Notes: generated from the sequence alone by a model not told the origin. A stretch of 60,309 nt of DNA from CAYJAZ01 sp964371865 (GCA_964371865.1 CAYJOR010000011.1:1-60309); one strand, 5' to 3'; positions 15,758 to 24,263 are shown, counted from the first letter of the stretch. Program-made: numbers and translations.

Positions 15758-16543
15758 CTATTTTTGCAGACCTTTTTTCTTATCAAAGTATCCATTTAAA
15801 GATTCTACAAAGCTGATTTTTATATCTTTAAATTTTTCTTGAATCCTTATTTCTAACATTTTATCTTCTGCTGCTTGAATGTGCAATTCCCAGTTATTTT
15901 GACTTGTACAGCGCAAACGGAAAGGCTGAGGTGTCAAATCTTTAATCATTTTCTCACTTGAATCTAGCCACAAAAGTTCTTCTTTCGTTGGCTCAATCCC
16001 ATAATCAAAGCGCGTGAGTAAGCAAGCTTGAGATGGTTGTTCAGCAAAGGGAAGCTCTACCTTTCCTGCAAGCGCTCTAATATCAGATTTAGAAATTCCG
16101 GCCTCTACAAAAGGCGAGAGAATATTCAATTCTTTTATTGCTTGAAGACCTGGTCTATAAACTTTTAAATCGTCTGTATTAGTGCCATCGCAGAGTATAT
16201 ACCCCTCTGACTTCTCTAAAAGAAAAGTAAAAATTGCTTTTTTACAATGATAGCATCTATCAATAGGATTAGAACGAACTTTTTCAAGTAAAAGCGGATC
16301 GAATTTATAAGATTCTACCCTTATATTAATAGCTGACGAAAAATTTGATAAAATTTCCTCTTCCTCTTGTGGTATATGAACCCCTTTAATATGTAAAACT
16401 TTATAATCCACGCCAGACTCTTGAACTGCATAAGTAAGTAGTCGGCTATCCAAGCCACCTGAGCAGGCAATTGCTATTTTTTTCTTTGATTTTAGCAGAC
16501 TTAGCAAGTCTTGCCATTTTTGTATATATAATGTATTATCCAT
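15758..16543 (-). CDS. larE: ATP-dependent sulfur transferase LarE (nickel-pincer cofactor synthesis)
   Basis: LarE adenylates and thiolates the P2CMN intermediate, twice, making the two sulfur ligands of the nickel-pincer nucleotide. The PP-loop lies at residues 28-33 (SGGLDS), and NPIDRCYHCK near residue 92 is family-specific. Three Cys are in place (C97, C100 in CYHC and C174 in PSQAC). This pattern matches LarE forms that hold a [4Fe-4S] cluster and use external sulfide, unlike the sacrificial single-Cys Lactobacillus enzyme. The start has no Shine-Dalgarno sequence. It is divergent from larB, 74 bases apart. Confidence 0.93.
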   Translation of the reverse strand: MDNTLYIQKWQDLLSLLKSKKKIAIACSGGLDSRLLTYAVQESGVDYKVLHIKGVHIPQEEEEILSNFSSAINIRVESYKFDPLLLEKVRSNPIDRCYHCKKAIFTFLLEKSEGYILCDGTNTDDLKVYRPGLQAIKELNILSPFVEAGISKSDIRALAGKVELPFAEQPSQACLLTRFDYGIEPTKEELLWLDSSEKMIKDLTPQPFRLRCTSQNNWELHIQAAEDKMLEIRIQEKFKDIKISFVESLNGYFDKKKGLQK

Positions 16544-16572
16544 TTTTATAGTATAATAACTTTTTTACTTTT
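16544..16572 (-). promoter_or_regulatory. larE promoter predicting a leaderless mRNA
   Basis: On the minus strand TTGAAA, a 16-base spacer and TATACT are followed by only six bases (ATAAAA) before the larE ATG. Transcription would therefore begin at or next to the start codon. No ribosome-binding sequence is present. Confidence 0.55.
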
Positions 16573-16617
16573 TTCAAGATTAACCTTTAAGAATTATAAA
16601 TTATAAAACAATAAATT

Positions 16618-17280
16618 ATGATAAATGTACTTTTTGACCATAGTCGAACCGCAAGAATTGGTTTGCCCGAGGCTGTATTTTGCCAAGGTAAATCAACCGA
16701 GGTTTTACGAGCCTTAGTAAAAGAATTTCACTTCAACAAAAATCCTATACTATTCACCAGATTACGCCCTGAAATATTTGAAGTTTTCAGCGATGAAGAA
16801 AAAGCCGCTCTCGACTATCACCCCCTATCTGCAACCGGATTCACAAAAGCTTTACCAAAGCAAAATATAGGTAAAGTTGCAATTGTTTCTGCCGGTACTG
16901 CTGATGCTCCTGTCACTCATGAAGCGGCCCGTACCTTGCAATATCTAGGGATAGACTACACTCTTTTTGAAGATAATGGCGTTGCCGGATTATGGAGACT
17001 CACCTCTAATCTCGAAGCTATCAACTCACACGACGTTGTTATAGTTGTTGCCGGGTTAGATGCTGCGCTTGCTTCAGTTCTTGGCGGACTTACCTCTAAA
17101 CCTATCTATGCTGTTCCAACATCAGTTGGGTATGGTATCGCTGAAAAAGGTAACGTTGCGCTTGGTTCAATGCTTGCATCTTGCGCTCCCGGTGTTGGTA
17201 TCTTTAATATTGATAACGGCTATGGGGCAGCTTGCGCTGCTATGCGTGTGCTAAATACTTTAGCTGAATATAAAAAATAA
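16618..17280 (+). CDS. larB: LarB, NaAD carboxylase/hydrolase (nickel-pincer cofactor synthesis)
   Basis: LarB carboxylates the pyridinium ring of nicotinic acid adenine dinucleotide and releases AMP, giving P2CMN for LarE. The PurE-like domain is clear from residue 80 (KVAIVSAGTADAPVTHEAAR), with VVVAGLDAALASVLGGL near 150 and PTSVGYG near 170. At 220 residues it is short: the 30-residue N-terminal helix of most LarB proteins is missing, and an in-frame TAA two codons before the ATG rules out a longer start. No clear ribosome-binding site is visible. larC1 follows after 36 bases. Confidence 0.93.
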   Translation: MINVLFDHSRTARIGLPEAVFCQGKSTEVLRALVKEFHFNKNPILFTRLRPEIFEVFSDEEKAALDYHPLSATGFTKALPKQNIGKVAIVSAGTADAPVTHEAARTLQYLGIDYTLFEDNGVAGLWRLTSNLEAINSHDVVIVVAGLDAALASVLGGLTSKPIYAVPTSVGYGIAEKGNVALGSMLASCAPGVGIFNIDNGYGAACAAMRVLNTLAEYKK

Positions 17281-17316
17281 TCTTATCTTTACAATATATT
17301 ATAACGAGAAAATAGT

Positions 17317-18177
17317 ATGCACATAGATACTCATCACAAACATCATGAACACAATCATGAGCATCATCACGAACATGAACATAACCATGAGCATCATCAT
17401 GCTCACGAACAACATCATTCTTATGGAAAATGTCATAACCATTTAAAATATAATGGTAAAATTTTAATATTACGTCCTCAATCTGGCATTTCTGGAGATA
17501 TGCTTCTTTCAGGTCTTACTAGAATTACAAATACTTCCAATGAAGAACTTCAAGAATTGTATAAATCTTTAAATATTGATGTTACTATTGACTTACATGT
17601 GGATAGTTACTCGCATAACGCAATCGCAGGATATAAAGCGACCGTAAATCTTCCGCATGAGCATGCACACAGAAATTTGAAAGATATTACTGATATCATT
17701 AATAATTCCTCCATGACTGATAAGGCTAAAGATTATGCTCTCAAAGCCTTTAATTTTTTAGCAGATGCAGAATCTAAAGTTCATGGAAAAACAATTGATG
17801 AAGTTCATTTCCACGAAGTCGGCGCGCTTGATAGCATTGTAGACACCTGTATCTGTGCTATGCTTTTTGACAAGCTAAATCCAACTCATTTTATCTGTGG
17901 TCCACTCCCGATTGCAGATGGAAAAATAAATTGTGCGCACGGAATGATTTCCTCACCAGCACCTGCGGTATTGCATCTATTAAAAGATGTCAAAATTATC
18001 GAAAGTGAAGGTAAAGGCGAAATGGTTACACCTACAGCAATTTCCCTACTAAAAGCATTTGGCGCAAATTTCGGACATTGGACACAAATGACAATGAAGG
18101 ATCATTGTATAGTTTATGGCTCTAGAATTATTCCAAATATTCCTAATGGTGCTATTTTTGCTCTCGGAGAAAACTAG
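17317..18177 (+). CDS. larC: LarC1: nickel-insertion protein, N-terminal domain only
   Basis: LarC inserts nickel into the pincer cofactor using CTP. The 286-residue product begins with an extreme His-rich segment (21 His in the first 42 residues), surely a nickel-binding store. From residue 48 comes the LarC1 domain (ILRPQSGISGDMLLSGL, VHFHEVGALDSIVDT, GKGEMVTPTAISLLKAFGA). It stops at about the natural end of LarC1 (FALGEN). The C-terminal LarC2 domain, present in full-length LarC or reached in Lactobacillus by ribosomal frameshift, is absent here in all frames, since mutY starts 3 bases later. Confidence 0.9.
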   Translation: MHIDTHHKHHEHNHEHHHEHEHNHEHHHAHEQHHSYGKCHNHLKYNGKILILRPQSGISGDMLLSGLTRITNTSNEELQELYKSLNIDVTIDLHVDSYSHNAIAGYKATVNLPHEHAHRNLKDITDIINNSSMTDKAKDYALKAFNFLADAESKVHGKTIDEVHFHEVGALDSIVDTCICAMLFDKLNPTHFICGPLPIADGKINCAHGMISSPAPAVLHLLKDVKIIESEGKGEMVTPTAISLLKAFGANFGHWTQMTMKDHCIVYGSRIIPNIPNGAIFALGEN

Positions 18178-18180
18178 ATT

Positions 18181-19242
18181 TTGAAAGAACTAACTTCACA
18201 ACTTTTAGTTTGGTATAAAGAAAATAGTCGTGCTCTTCCATGGAGAACAAATTACGAACCATATCATGTGTTTATCTCCGAGTTGATGCTCCAGCAAACT
18301 CAAATGGAGCGTGGTGTTGAATATTTCAATCGTTGGCTAATCCGCTTTCCCACTATCTTTGATGTCGCAAATGCGAGCGAGGAAGATATTCTCCACGCGT
18401 GGGAAGGACTTGGCTACTACAGACGGGCAAGATATCTGCACGAAACAACTAAAAAAATCTGCGCAGAACACAACGGAACTATTCCGAATGACAAAGATAT
18501 TCTCAAAACTTTCAAAGGCTTAGGTGACTACACAATAGCAGCTATCTGCGGCATTGCGTACAATCAAGATATTGTCACGATTGATGCAAATGTAGATCGT
18601 GTCTTTTCAAGGCTTTTTTGTATTGAAGGTGATACAAAGAAAAATCCTACAAAAGAACGCATAAAGTCATTAGCTTATGAATATCTACCAATCGGAAAAG
18701 CTCGATTTTATAATCAATCCCTTATGGAGCTTGGAGCTTTAATCTGTAAAAAGAATCCATTATGTGAACTTTGCCCACTCCACAACTTTTGTAAAGCTTA
18801 CGCAACCAATACACAAAATTTATATCCATCCCCTAAAGAAAAGCAAAAACTTGTCTATGAAGATTGGATTCAACTTATTTTCACCCTAAAAAACGAAAAC
18901 ACTAAAGTAGAACTTTATGCTGTAAAACAAAGAGAAAAAAATCTTCATTGGGGCGGATTATTTGAATTTTACTCTTTTGAGGCGCACTCAAGAAATCATG
19001 CACAGATTATAAAGTCTGAAATGGAAAAGCTAGAAATAAATGATTTTTCTATGGAGGAATTTACTAATATTCCATATTCCTATACGAATCATCGCAACAA
19101 TGCCAGTTTCTATAAGATTTCTATAAATAGTAAATATAAAAATTACTTAGAAAAAGAGTTATTCTTCAGCTGGTTAACGCATGCAGATTTACAGAAAATT
19201 GCTTTTCCGTCACCTTATAGAAAAGCCATAAAAAAAATTTAG
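18181..19242 (+). CDS. mutY: A/G-specific adenine glycosylase MutY
   Basis: Removes adenine mispaired with 8-oxoguanine. The HhH-GPD domain shows PYHVFISELMLQQTQ (catalytic Glu) near residue 35, the helix-hairpin-helix FKGLGDYTIAAI near 115, and IDANVDRVFSR (catalytic Asp) near 140. A C-terminal NUDIX-like 8-oxoG-recognition domain follows from about 230. The Fe-S site is C-X5-C-X2-C-X5-C rather than the usual C-X6-C-X2-C-X5-C. The start is TTG at 18181, with GGAGA 12 bases upstream inside larC; no ATG would give a full-length protein. It is probably cotranscribed with larBC. Confidence 0.94.
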   Translation: MKELTSQLLVWYKENSRALPWRTNYEPYHVFISELMLQQTQMERGVEYFNRWLIRFPTIFDVANASEEDILHAWEGLGYYRRARYLHETTKKICAEHNGTIPNDKDILKTFKGLGDYTIAAICGIAYNQDIVTIDANVDRVFSRLFCIEGDTKKNPTKERIKSLAYEYLPIGKARFYNQSLMELGALICKKNPLCELCPLHNFCKAYATNTQNLYPSPKEKQKLVYEDWIQLIFTLKNENTKVELYAVKQREKNLHWGGLFEFYSFEAHSRNHAQIIKSEMEKLEINDFSMEEFTNIPYSYTNHRNNASFYKISINSKYKNYLEKELFFSWLTHADLQKIAFPSPYRKAIKKI

Positions 19243-19248
19243 ACTCAA

Positions 19249-19371
19249 GAGCTCTCCCCCTTCCTTAAAAACCATTTACTGGAATATCAACAAGTTAGAA
19301 AGTAACCCTAAAGTAAAAAGAAAATTATTAGCTTTTCTCAGTAAAATGTTCAGTAATTATGCAGAGGTCTT
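19249..19371 (+). repeat. Dispersed repeat family E, copy lacking the hairpin
   Basis: Nearly identical (only a handful of differences) to 55731-55854, from GAGCTCTCCCCCTTCCTTAA through GTTCAGTAATTATGCAGAGG. The left hairpin present in the 55.7-kb copy is missing, and the repeat joins the mutY 3' end seven bases after its stop. It lies in the sense direction. The remaining 70 bases before the next gene show nothing else. Confidence 0.85.
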
Positions 19372-19445
19372 GAATCTACGCTCTTACGATAAAAAAGGAA
19401 TGTAGTTTTTAATAAATTTTTCTTTTTCAACTTTAGCTGTACAAA

Positions 19446-20813
19446 TTAGTTAAAGTTAAGATAAGAAGCTTTTTCATCGAATAGAACAAATCTATTTTTT
19501 CCTAATTTTTTAGCTTCATAGAGAGCTAAATCTGCGGATTTGTAAAGTTCTTCAAATGTTTTTCCATGATTAGGACAAAAGGCAATTCCTATACTTGAAG
19601 AAATTTCAACACATTTCCCATTATCTGTATAGGTACGTCTAAAAGCTGCACAAACACTATTTGATTTTTTTTCTATAAATTCAAATGATTGAAAGTTTTT
19701 AACAAAAATAAAAAATTCATCCCCACCAATTCTACCTAGCACATCATCTGCACGAAAAAGCATTTTCAAGTCAGAGGCGATACTTTTTAAAACTTCGTCA
19801 CCAAATAAATGCCCAAAGGTATCGTTAATTTCTTTAAAATTATCAATATCTACAATCATTAAAGCATAGCCATTATCAAGGAGTCTACGTTTTTTTAAGC
19901 TCTCATTGATTAGATATTCTGTTGTTATTTTATTGTAGAGTTTAGTAAGTTGATCCTGCTCAGATTTTTCCACAAGGTCACGCATTGTTTCTTTTTGTTT
20001 TGTAATATCTGTAAGTGCACCTATAATGCGTACTTTTTCATTTTTTTCATTCCCAACAATCCTATAGGTCACATTATACCATAAGTGTTTAGAATTTTTT
20101 ACAATAAAATGAATCTCTTTTTCATAATCTTTACCGATTTCTTGATCTATATAATAATTAAATATATTCAGTGAATCAGGTGCAAGCAGTTGAATATCAA
20201 GAAAGGCAGTAGATGGATTTTCTATAATTTCAGGAAGTTGAAGTTTTATTGCTAAATTTTTAGAAAGATATATTTTTTGACTAACTACATCATAATCAAA
20301 GGTATTATGAAAGCTAATATCTTGGAGTACAGAAATAAACTCTTTTTCTCTTTTTAATTCATCGGCCAAGTTTATATGCTCGCACACGTTTTGAGCTGTA
20401 ATTATAATAGTTTGATTTTCCGAATTGTTTTCAATTGATTTTCCATTCTGTAGTAAATCTGTAGACTGATGAAGTATCTGCACTGAAAAATTCAAAATCT
20501 TATAAGAGTTTAATTTATTAGAAATTTTCGCTAAAAATGACTTTTTCTTTCCACTTGATTTACATTCAAAAATTGCTGAATGTAAAATTTCTCTATCACT
20601 AGATAAAGTTAAAAATAATAGAGAGTTACTGAGTTCAGAAAAAATTTCGCTTTGGCTATACTCAATAATCTCAGCAAACGCATTATTAGCATGTAAAAAA
20701 GTTAAATTTGAATCTAGCTGGATAAGTGCTACAGGCAGAGGCAACAAATTATTAATATTAATAAAATTTTCTATTTGAGAAGAAAATGTATCTTGAAGTG
20801 AAGTTGTTTTCAC
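19446..20813 (-). CDS. Diguanylate cyclase with PAS sensory domains
   Basis: Makes cyclic di-GMP from two GTP. The 455-residue protein has an N-terminal PAS region (about 15-130, LIQLDSNLTFLHANNAFAEII), a second PAS/PAC (about 160-275, ending IIGALTDITKQKE), and a GGDEF domain from about 285. The active-site GGDEF is intact in GRIGGDEFFIFV, and RADD five residues upstream forms an I-site for product inhibition. There is no membrane helix, so sensing is cytoplasmic. The start is GTG with AAGGAT upstream. It follows the SulP gene by 86 bases on the same strand, possibly cotranscribed. Confidence 0.93.
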   Translation of the reverse strand: MKTTSLQDTFSSQIENFININNLLPLPVALIQLDSNLTFLHANNAFAEIIEYSQSEIFSELSNSLLFLTLSSDREILHSAIFECKSSGKKKSFLAKISNKLNSYKILNFSVQILHQSTDLLQNGKSIENNSENQTIIITAQNVCEHINLADELKREKEFISVLQDISFHNTFDYDVVSQKIYLSKNLAIKLQLPEIIENPSTAFLDIQLLAPDSLNIFNYYIDQEIGKDYEKEIHFIVKNSKHLWYNVTYRIVGNEKNEKVRIIGALTDITKQKETMRDLVEKSEQDQLTKLYNKITTEYLINESLKKRRLLDNGYALMIVDIDNFKEINDTFGHLFGDEVLKSIASDLKMLFRADDVLGRIGGDEFFIFVKNFQSFEFIEKKSNSVCAAFRRTYTDNGKCVEISSSIGIAFCPNHGKTFEELYKSADLALYEAKKLGKNRFVLFDEKASYLNFN

Positions 20814-20899
20814 ACTGTATCCTTATACTTTTTTACAAAGCAAGAAATTTAGATAAATTTTGTAGCAAAACTTTCAAAAAATAGCAACATTCAAAAATT

Positions 20900-22645
20900 C
20901 TATAAATCAGGCAAGGTAGTTACCTTATTATCAAGAAATTTACAATTATCACAATGCTTTTCACAGCATAAATCTTCCTCAGCAAGTTTAAAAGCGTCTT
21001 TCATACTATGCGTTATAGGAATCCCCGAAAATTCAAGTATTCCCGTTTTTTCAAATGTTGTATAAACAGATGGATTTGTTGTACATAATATTATAGAAAC
21101 TCCTTCTTTAGTTGCCTTATAAAAGAAATTTTGAAAAGCATGCACGCCCGAAGCATCTATCATATTCACACCATTCATATCGAGAATAATTACTCTATCT
21201 TTTTTATTTTCAAATTTCTTTAGAAATTTCTCCAAATCACTTACAGCACCAAAAAATAAAGCTCCTTCTAAACTATACACTTGAACTTTTTTACAATCAA
21301 AAAGATAATGCTCAGAGGCTATCATGTCTTTTTGCAGAGGGTGAAAGATTGGATGGGATTGCTTCTTCAAAAAAAGAACAAGTGAAAGCGTGATACCAAT
21401 AAATACGGCATGTTCTAAACTAAAAATAAACACACTCAACAGAGTAGCAAAGAAAACAACAGCATCACTTTTTGAAGCTTTGATAATAAATAATATCTCT
21501 TTTATATCAACCATATTCCAGCAAATAAGCATGAGCAAAGCCGCAAGAGAAGCCACCGGAATATATCCAACAAAAGGACCAAAAACTAAAAGCATTGCAA
21601 GTGTAAAACCACCTGAAATTGCAGCAGAAAAACGTGTTTTAGCTCCACTCATATAGTTCACTGCCGACCTTGAAAATGATCCTCCTCCGGGCATACCACA
21701 ACAAAAACCGGAAGCAATATTCCCCAAACCTTGACCTATAAGCTCTTGATTTGAATTGAACATTTCTCCTTTTTGTCCAGCCATAGCTCTACCTATAGCA
21801 ACTGAACTCACAGAACCTAACATTGCCATTGCAAGAGCCGGGAATAAAAGGCTATTTGTATGGAGTAAAATTTCTTCATTTGGAAAATAAAATGGTAGAA
21901 ATCCTTTAGGAACTTCTGGACTTAACAAAACTCCATTACTTTCTAATCCTAAAATAGTGCATACAACAGTACCAAAAATTAAAGCTAATAATGAATTAGG
22001 TAGCTTAGGATAAAATTTCTTTATGCTTACCCCAGCCAAAAGGGTTGTTATAGAAATTCCTAAAGTATAAAGATTTGTTTGTGGTAATGCTTGAACACTT
22101 TTAACAAGTAATGAGAATGAATCAAGTGGAGCTTCAAAATTTAATCCAAAGAAATTCTTTACTTGACCTAAGGCAATCAGCAAAGATGCTCCCGTTGTGA
22201 AACCAAGAAGAACAGAATCCGATATAAAATTAGCTAAGTCACCTAAGCGAGTGAGTCCTAATAAAAGTTGTATACAACCAGTTATAATTGCAAGCATAAA
22301 TAAAAATGACAATTTCATTTCTTCAGGCATTGCTGCAAGTGCAACACCACCAATTAGAGTCTGCGCCATAGATGTATACACAACAACAGCCAAAGCGTTT
22401 GTAGGACCTGCCGTATGATAATTTGAAGATCCCCAAAGTGCTGCAATTACTACTGGAATTATTGAGGCATAGAGTCCGTAAACGGGGTCAATTCCAGCTA
22501 TCATAGCATACGCCATCGACTGAGGAGACGCAACTATAGCTACCGATAGTCCTGCAATAATATCAGCTTTTGCTTTCTCAGCTGAATAATTTTTGACTGT
22601 CGATATAAATGGAAAAAGTCTTTTTGCATTTATACGCACTCTCAT
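20900..22645 (-). CDS. SulP-family anion transporter with STAS domain
   Basis: A membrane transporter of the SLC26/SulP family, moving sulfate, bicarbonate or related anions. The N-terminal signature (DIIAGLSVAIVASPQSMAYA) and the VYGLYASIIP segment are diagnostic, followed by about 12 hydrophobic helices and GMPGGGSFSRSAVNYMSGAKT near residue 315. A C-terminal STAS domain begins near 440 (VYSLEGALFFGA, VIILDMNGVNMIDASG). The last 30 residues add a Cys cluster (CCEKHCDNC) that may bind a metal. I prefer ATG at 22645; a GTG four codons earlier is possible, and neither has a good ribosome-binding site. The substrate cannot be predicted, although sulfate would suit a sulfate reducer. Confidence 0.9.
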   Translation of the reverse strand: MRVRINAKRLFPFISTVKNYSAEKAKADIIAGLSVAIVASPQSMAYAMIAGIDPVYGLYASIIPVVIAALWGSSNYHTAGPTNALAVVVYTSMAQTLIGGVALAAMPEEMKLSFLFMLAIITGCIQLLLGLTRLGDLANFISDSVLLGFTTGASLLIALGQVKNFFGLNFEAPLDSFSLLVKSVQALPQTNLYTLGISITTLLAGVSIKKFYPKLPNSLLALIFGTVVCTILGLESNGVLLSPEVPKGFLPFYFPNEEILLHTNSLLFPALAMAMLGSVSSVAIGRAMAGQKGEMFNSNQELIGQGLGNIASGFCCGMPGGGSFSRSAVNYMSGAKTRFSAAISGGFTLAMLLVFGPFVGYIPVASLAALLMLICWNMVDIKEILFIIKASKSDAVVFFATLLSVFIFSLEHAVFIGITLSLVLFLKKQSHPIFHPLQKDMIASEHYLFDCKKVQVYSLEGALFFGAVSDLEKFLKKFENKKDRVIILDMNGVNMIDASGVHAFQNFFYKATKEGVSIILCTTNPSVYTTFEKTGILEFSGIPITHSMKDAFKLAEEDLCCEKHCDNCKFLDNKVTTLPDL

Positions 22646-22733
22646 TATTGATACCACATAGATTATTTATTAATAACTTTTTTAAAATATCAAACAGTCT
22701 ATCTTGTGTCAAATTATTTTAGAGCTAGAAATA

Positions 22734-22762
22734 AAAAAGAAGGTACCCTAGGATACCTTCTC
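22734..22762 (-). terminator. Terminator of the radical SAM gene
   Basis: On the minus strand AGAAGGTA pairs with TACCTTCT around a CCTAGG-containing loop, followed by TTTTTTAT. It begins 9 bases after the stop codon. Confidence 0.9.
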
Positions 22763-22770
22763 TTATCTTT

Positions 22771-23646
22771 TTATATGTTACCGCGTGCTTTTACGCTATT
22801 AAGAACTTCTTTAGGAGTGTTTTCTATTGCTTCATCTATATAGTAAATAATATTTTCCTTATTACTTAAATTTCCGCTAATTGGAACGAGATTGAAATAA
22901 TGACTGCCAAAGAAATAACAGCCCTCAATATCTAATGCGTTTATGAGCATTTTTTCTTCTTCCAACATTTCAAGTTCTGTAGATTCTACAAATTCTCCTC
23001 TATTGCATATTTCCTCTAACTCGCTACCTGGTGCTACAGAAATAGGGAGTACAGAAATCATATAAGGTTTTGTTTTATTGAGTAATTTCGCTGTTTCTCT
23101 CACATTAATTTCAGCATTTCCTTTGCTTGCTATGCCAAACATAAGAAGAGCATCGTAACGCATTCCGGCTTCTTTCACTTTTTCTAATTGTTCATAAGCC
23201 TCTTCAACTTTAAATCCTTTATTAATCATATTTAAAGCAGGTTCATAAGCAGTTTCGATTCCAATATGTAAATCATTATATCCTAACGCTCGTAATTCTT
23301 TCAACTCTTCGAGCGATTTATGCTTTAGATTTTTTATTGAAGTATAGCAAGTAATTGTTTCAATCTTAGGTAGATATTTATTGATTAACTTTCCAATTTC
23401 TATCAATTTTTTTGTCGATAAAACAAATGGATCTGCATTTACTAAATAAATTCTTCGCATATTGCAATCACAGCTCTGTAATTCTTGCAAATCCTCTTCT
23501 ATGTGTTCAATTGAAGAAACCCCAAATTTCGTATCGCGATACATTGTACAAAATGTGCATTTATTATGTGAACACCCTATAGTTACCTCAAGCAAAGGAG
23601 TATTTGCCTCCATTGGGTGACGATAAACTTGACCAGTATAGTGCAT
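22771..23646 (-). CDS. Radical SAM protein of the Elp3/COG1032-like group
   Basis: The 291-residue protein binds a [4Fe-4S] cluster and S-adenosylmethionine. The cluster Cys lie in GCSHNKCTFCTMY at residues 28-40, spaced C-X4-C-X2-C, a variant used by this Elp3/MiaB-like group rather than the textbook C-X3-C-X2-C. RRIYLVNADPFVLS and DLHIGIETAYEPALNMINKG are typical TIM-barrel motifs. No extra Fe-S or B12 domain is seen, and the reaction is unknown. Its promoter lies between two palindromes (23696-23718 and 23738-23760), which implies tight regulation by a ligand-responsive repressor. Confidence 0.85.
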   Translation of the reverse strand: MHYTGQVYRHPMEANTPLLEVTIGCSHNKCTFCTMYRDTKFGVSSIEHIEEDLQELQSCDCNMRRIYLVNADPFVLSTKKLIEIGKLINKYLPKIETITCYTSIKNLKHKSLEELKELRALGYNDLHIGIETAYEPALNMINKGFKVEEAYEQLEKVKEAGMRYDALLMFGIASKGNAEINVRETAKLLNKTKPYMISVLPISVAPGSELEEICNRGEFVESTELEMLEEEKMLINALDIEGCYFFGSHYFNLVPISGNLSNKENIIYYIDEAIENTPKEVLNSVKARGNI

Positions 23647-23695
23647 AATTTCAAACCTTTAATTATATTGTTGATATCTTTTTTTTATTTTTCTC

Positions 23696-23760
23696 GTTGT
23701 AATCATTTTTATTACAACGAATATATAATAACTATCGGTTGTAATGTCAATAGTTACAAC
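23696..23760 (-). promoter_or_regulatory. Promoter with twin palindromic operators
   Basis: Two copies of GTTGTAA-N9-TTACAAC (23696-23718 and 23738-23760) have identical arms and spacing and lie 42 bases apart centre to centre, about four helical turns. On the minus strand TTGACA occupies the middle of the upstream copy and TATATA follows after 17 bases, so RNA would start inside the downstream copy. This is the geometry of a repressor pair blocking both -35 and the start site. The regulator is not encoded nearby. Confidence 0.8.
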
Positions 23761-23845
23761 GCATATTTCTAAAACTTGAAGTTGGAACTTCTTTTATTAC
23801 AATGTGTTATATTAACTAGTTATAAATTAGAATCTTTTATTTTAC

Positions 23846-23874
23846 TTGACAAAGTACTCTATCATAACTATGTT
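23846..23874 (+). promoter_or_regulatory. Promoter of the small secreted-protein gene
   Basis: TTGACA and TATGTT are separated by 17 bases, 26 bases before the ATG. The -35 box is perfect; the -10 box matches at four of six. Confidence 0.6.
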
Positions 23875-23900
23875 ATTAAAAAATACGACTTGAGGTTTAT

Positions 23901-24155
23901 ATGAAAAAATTATTGTTATCACTCGTAGTATCTGCATTTTTAGCTGTACCTGCAATGGCTGCATGTGATATGCAAAAAGCTACTGCTGAATTTGCACAGT
24001 TTACTCAAAAATTAGCACAAGAAAATCCTGAAAAATTTGCATCTTCACAAGGTGAATTCCAAAACTTAATGACAGAAATCAATACACTTGCGCAAGCTGG
24101 TAAAATGGAAGATATCTGCAAAAAATACCAAGAATTTCAAGCTAAATTTAAGTAA
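23901..24155 (+). CDS. Small secreted periplasmic protein, unknown function
   Basis: The 84-residue precursor has a signal peptide (MKKLLLSLVVSAFLAVPAMA) with cleavage likely after AMA. The mature 64 residues are helical, rich in Gln, Lys and Glu, and contain two Cys (near residues 22 and 72) that could bridge the ends of a helical hairpin. TTGAGG precedes the ATG, and the gene has its own promoter and terminator, so it is a monocistronic unit. I do not recognise the family; heptad-like spacing suggests a small chaperone or adaptor, which is only a guess. Confidence 0.82.
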   Translation: MKKLLLSLVVSAFLAVPAMAACDMQKATAEFAQFTQKLAQENPEKFASSQGEFQNLMTEINTLAQAGKMEDICKKYQEFQAKFK

Positions 24156-24185
24156 GCAGAATTAACTCTATTTAATTAGAAAAAT

Positions 24186-24231
24186 AAAGGGAAGTCAGAA
24201 ACTATTATAGTTTTCTTACTTCCCTTTTTAT
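24186..24231. terminator. Bidirectional terminator between convergent genes
   Basis: AAAGGGAAGT pairs with ACTTCCCTTT around an inner AAACTA/TAGTTT stem, with T runs on both sides. It serves the small secreted-protein gene and the convergent sigma-54 regulator. Confidence 0.85.
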
Positions 24232-24263
24232 TAGTAAACTTAAATCTTTTGAATATAATTTTT

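Noticed and set aside
18160..18185. Programmed frameshift from larC1 into a larC2 frame
   Set aside because: The following sequence encodes MutY from residue 1, with no LarC2-like residues in any frame.
23696..23760. BirA operator reading of the twin palindromes
   Set aside because: BirA sites read TTGTAAACC with 14-16-base spacing; these have GTTGTAA with 9-base spacing and no biotin gene nearby.
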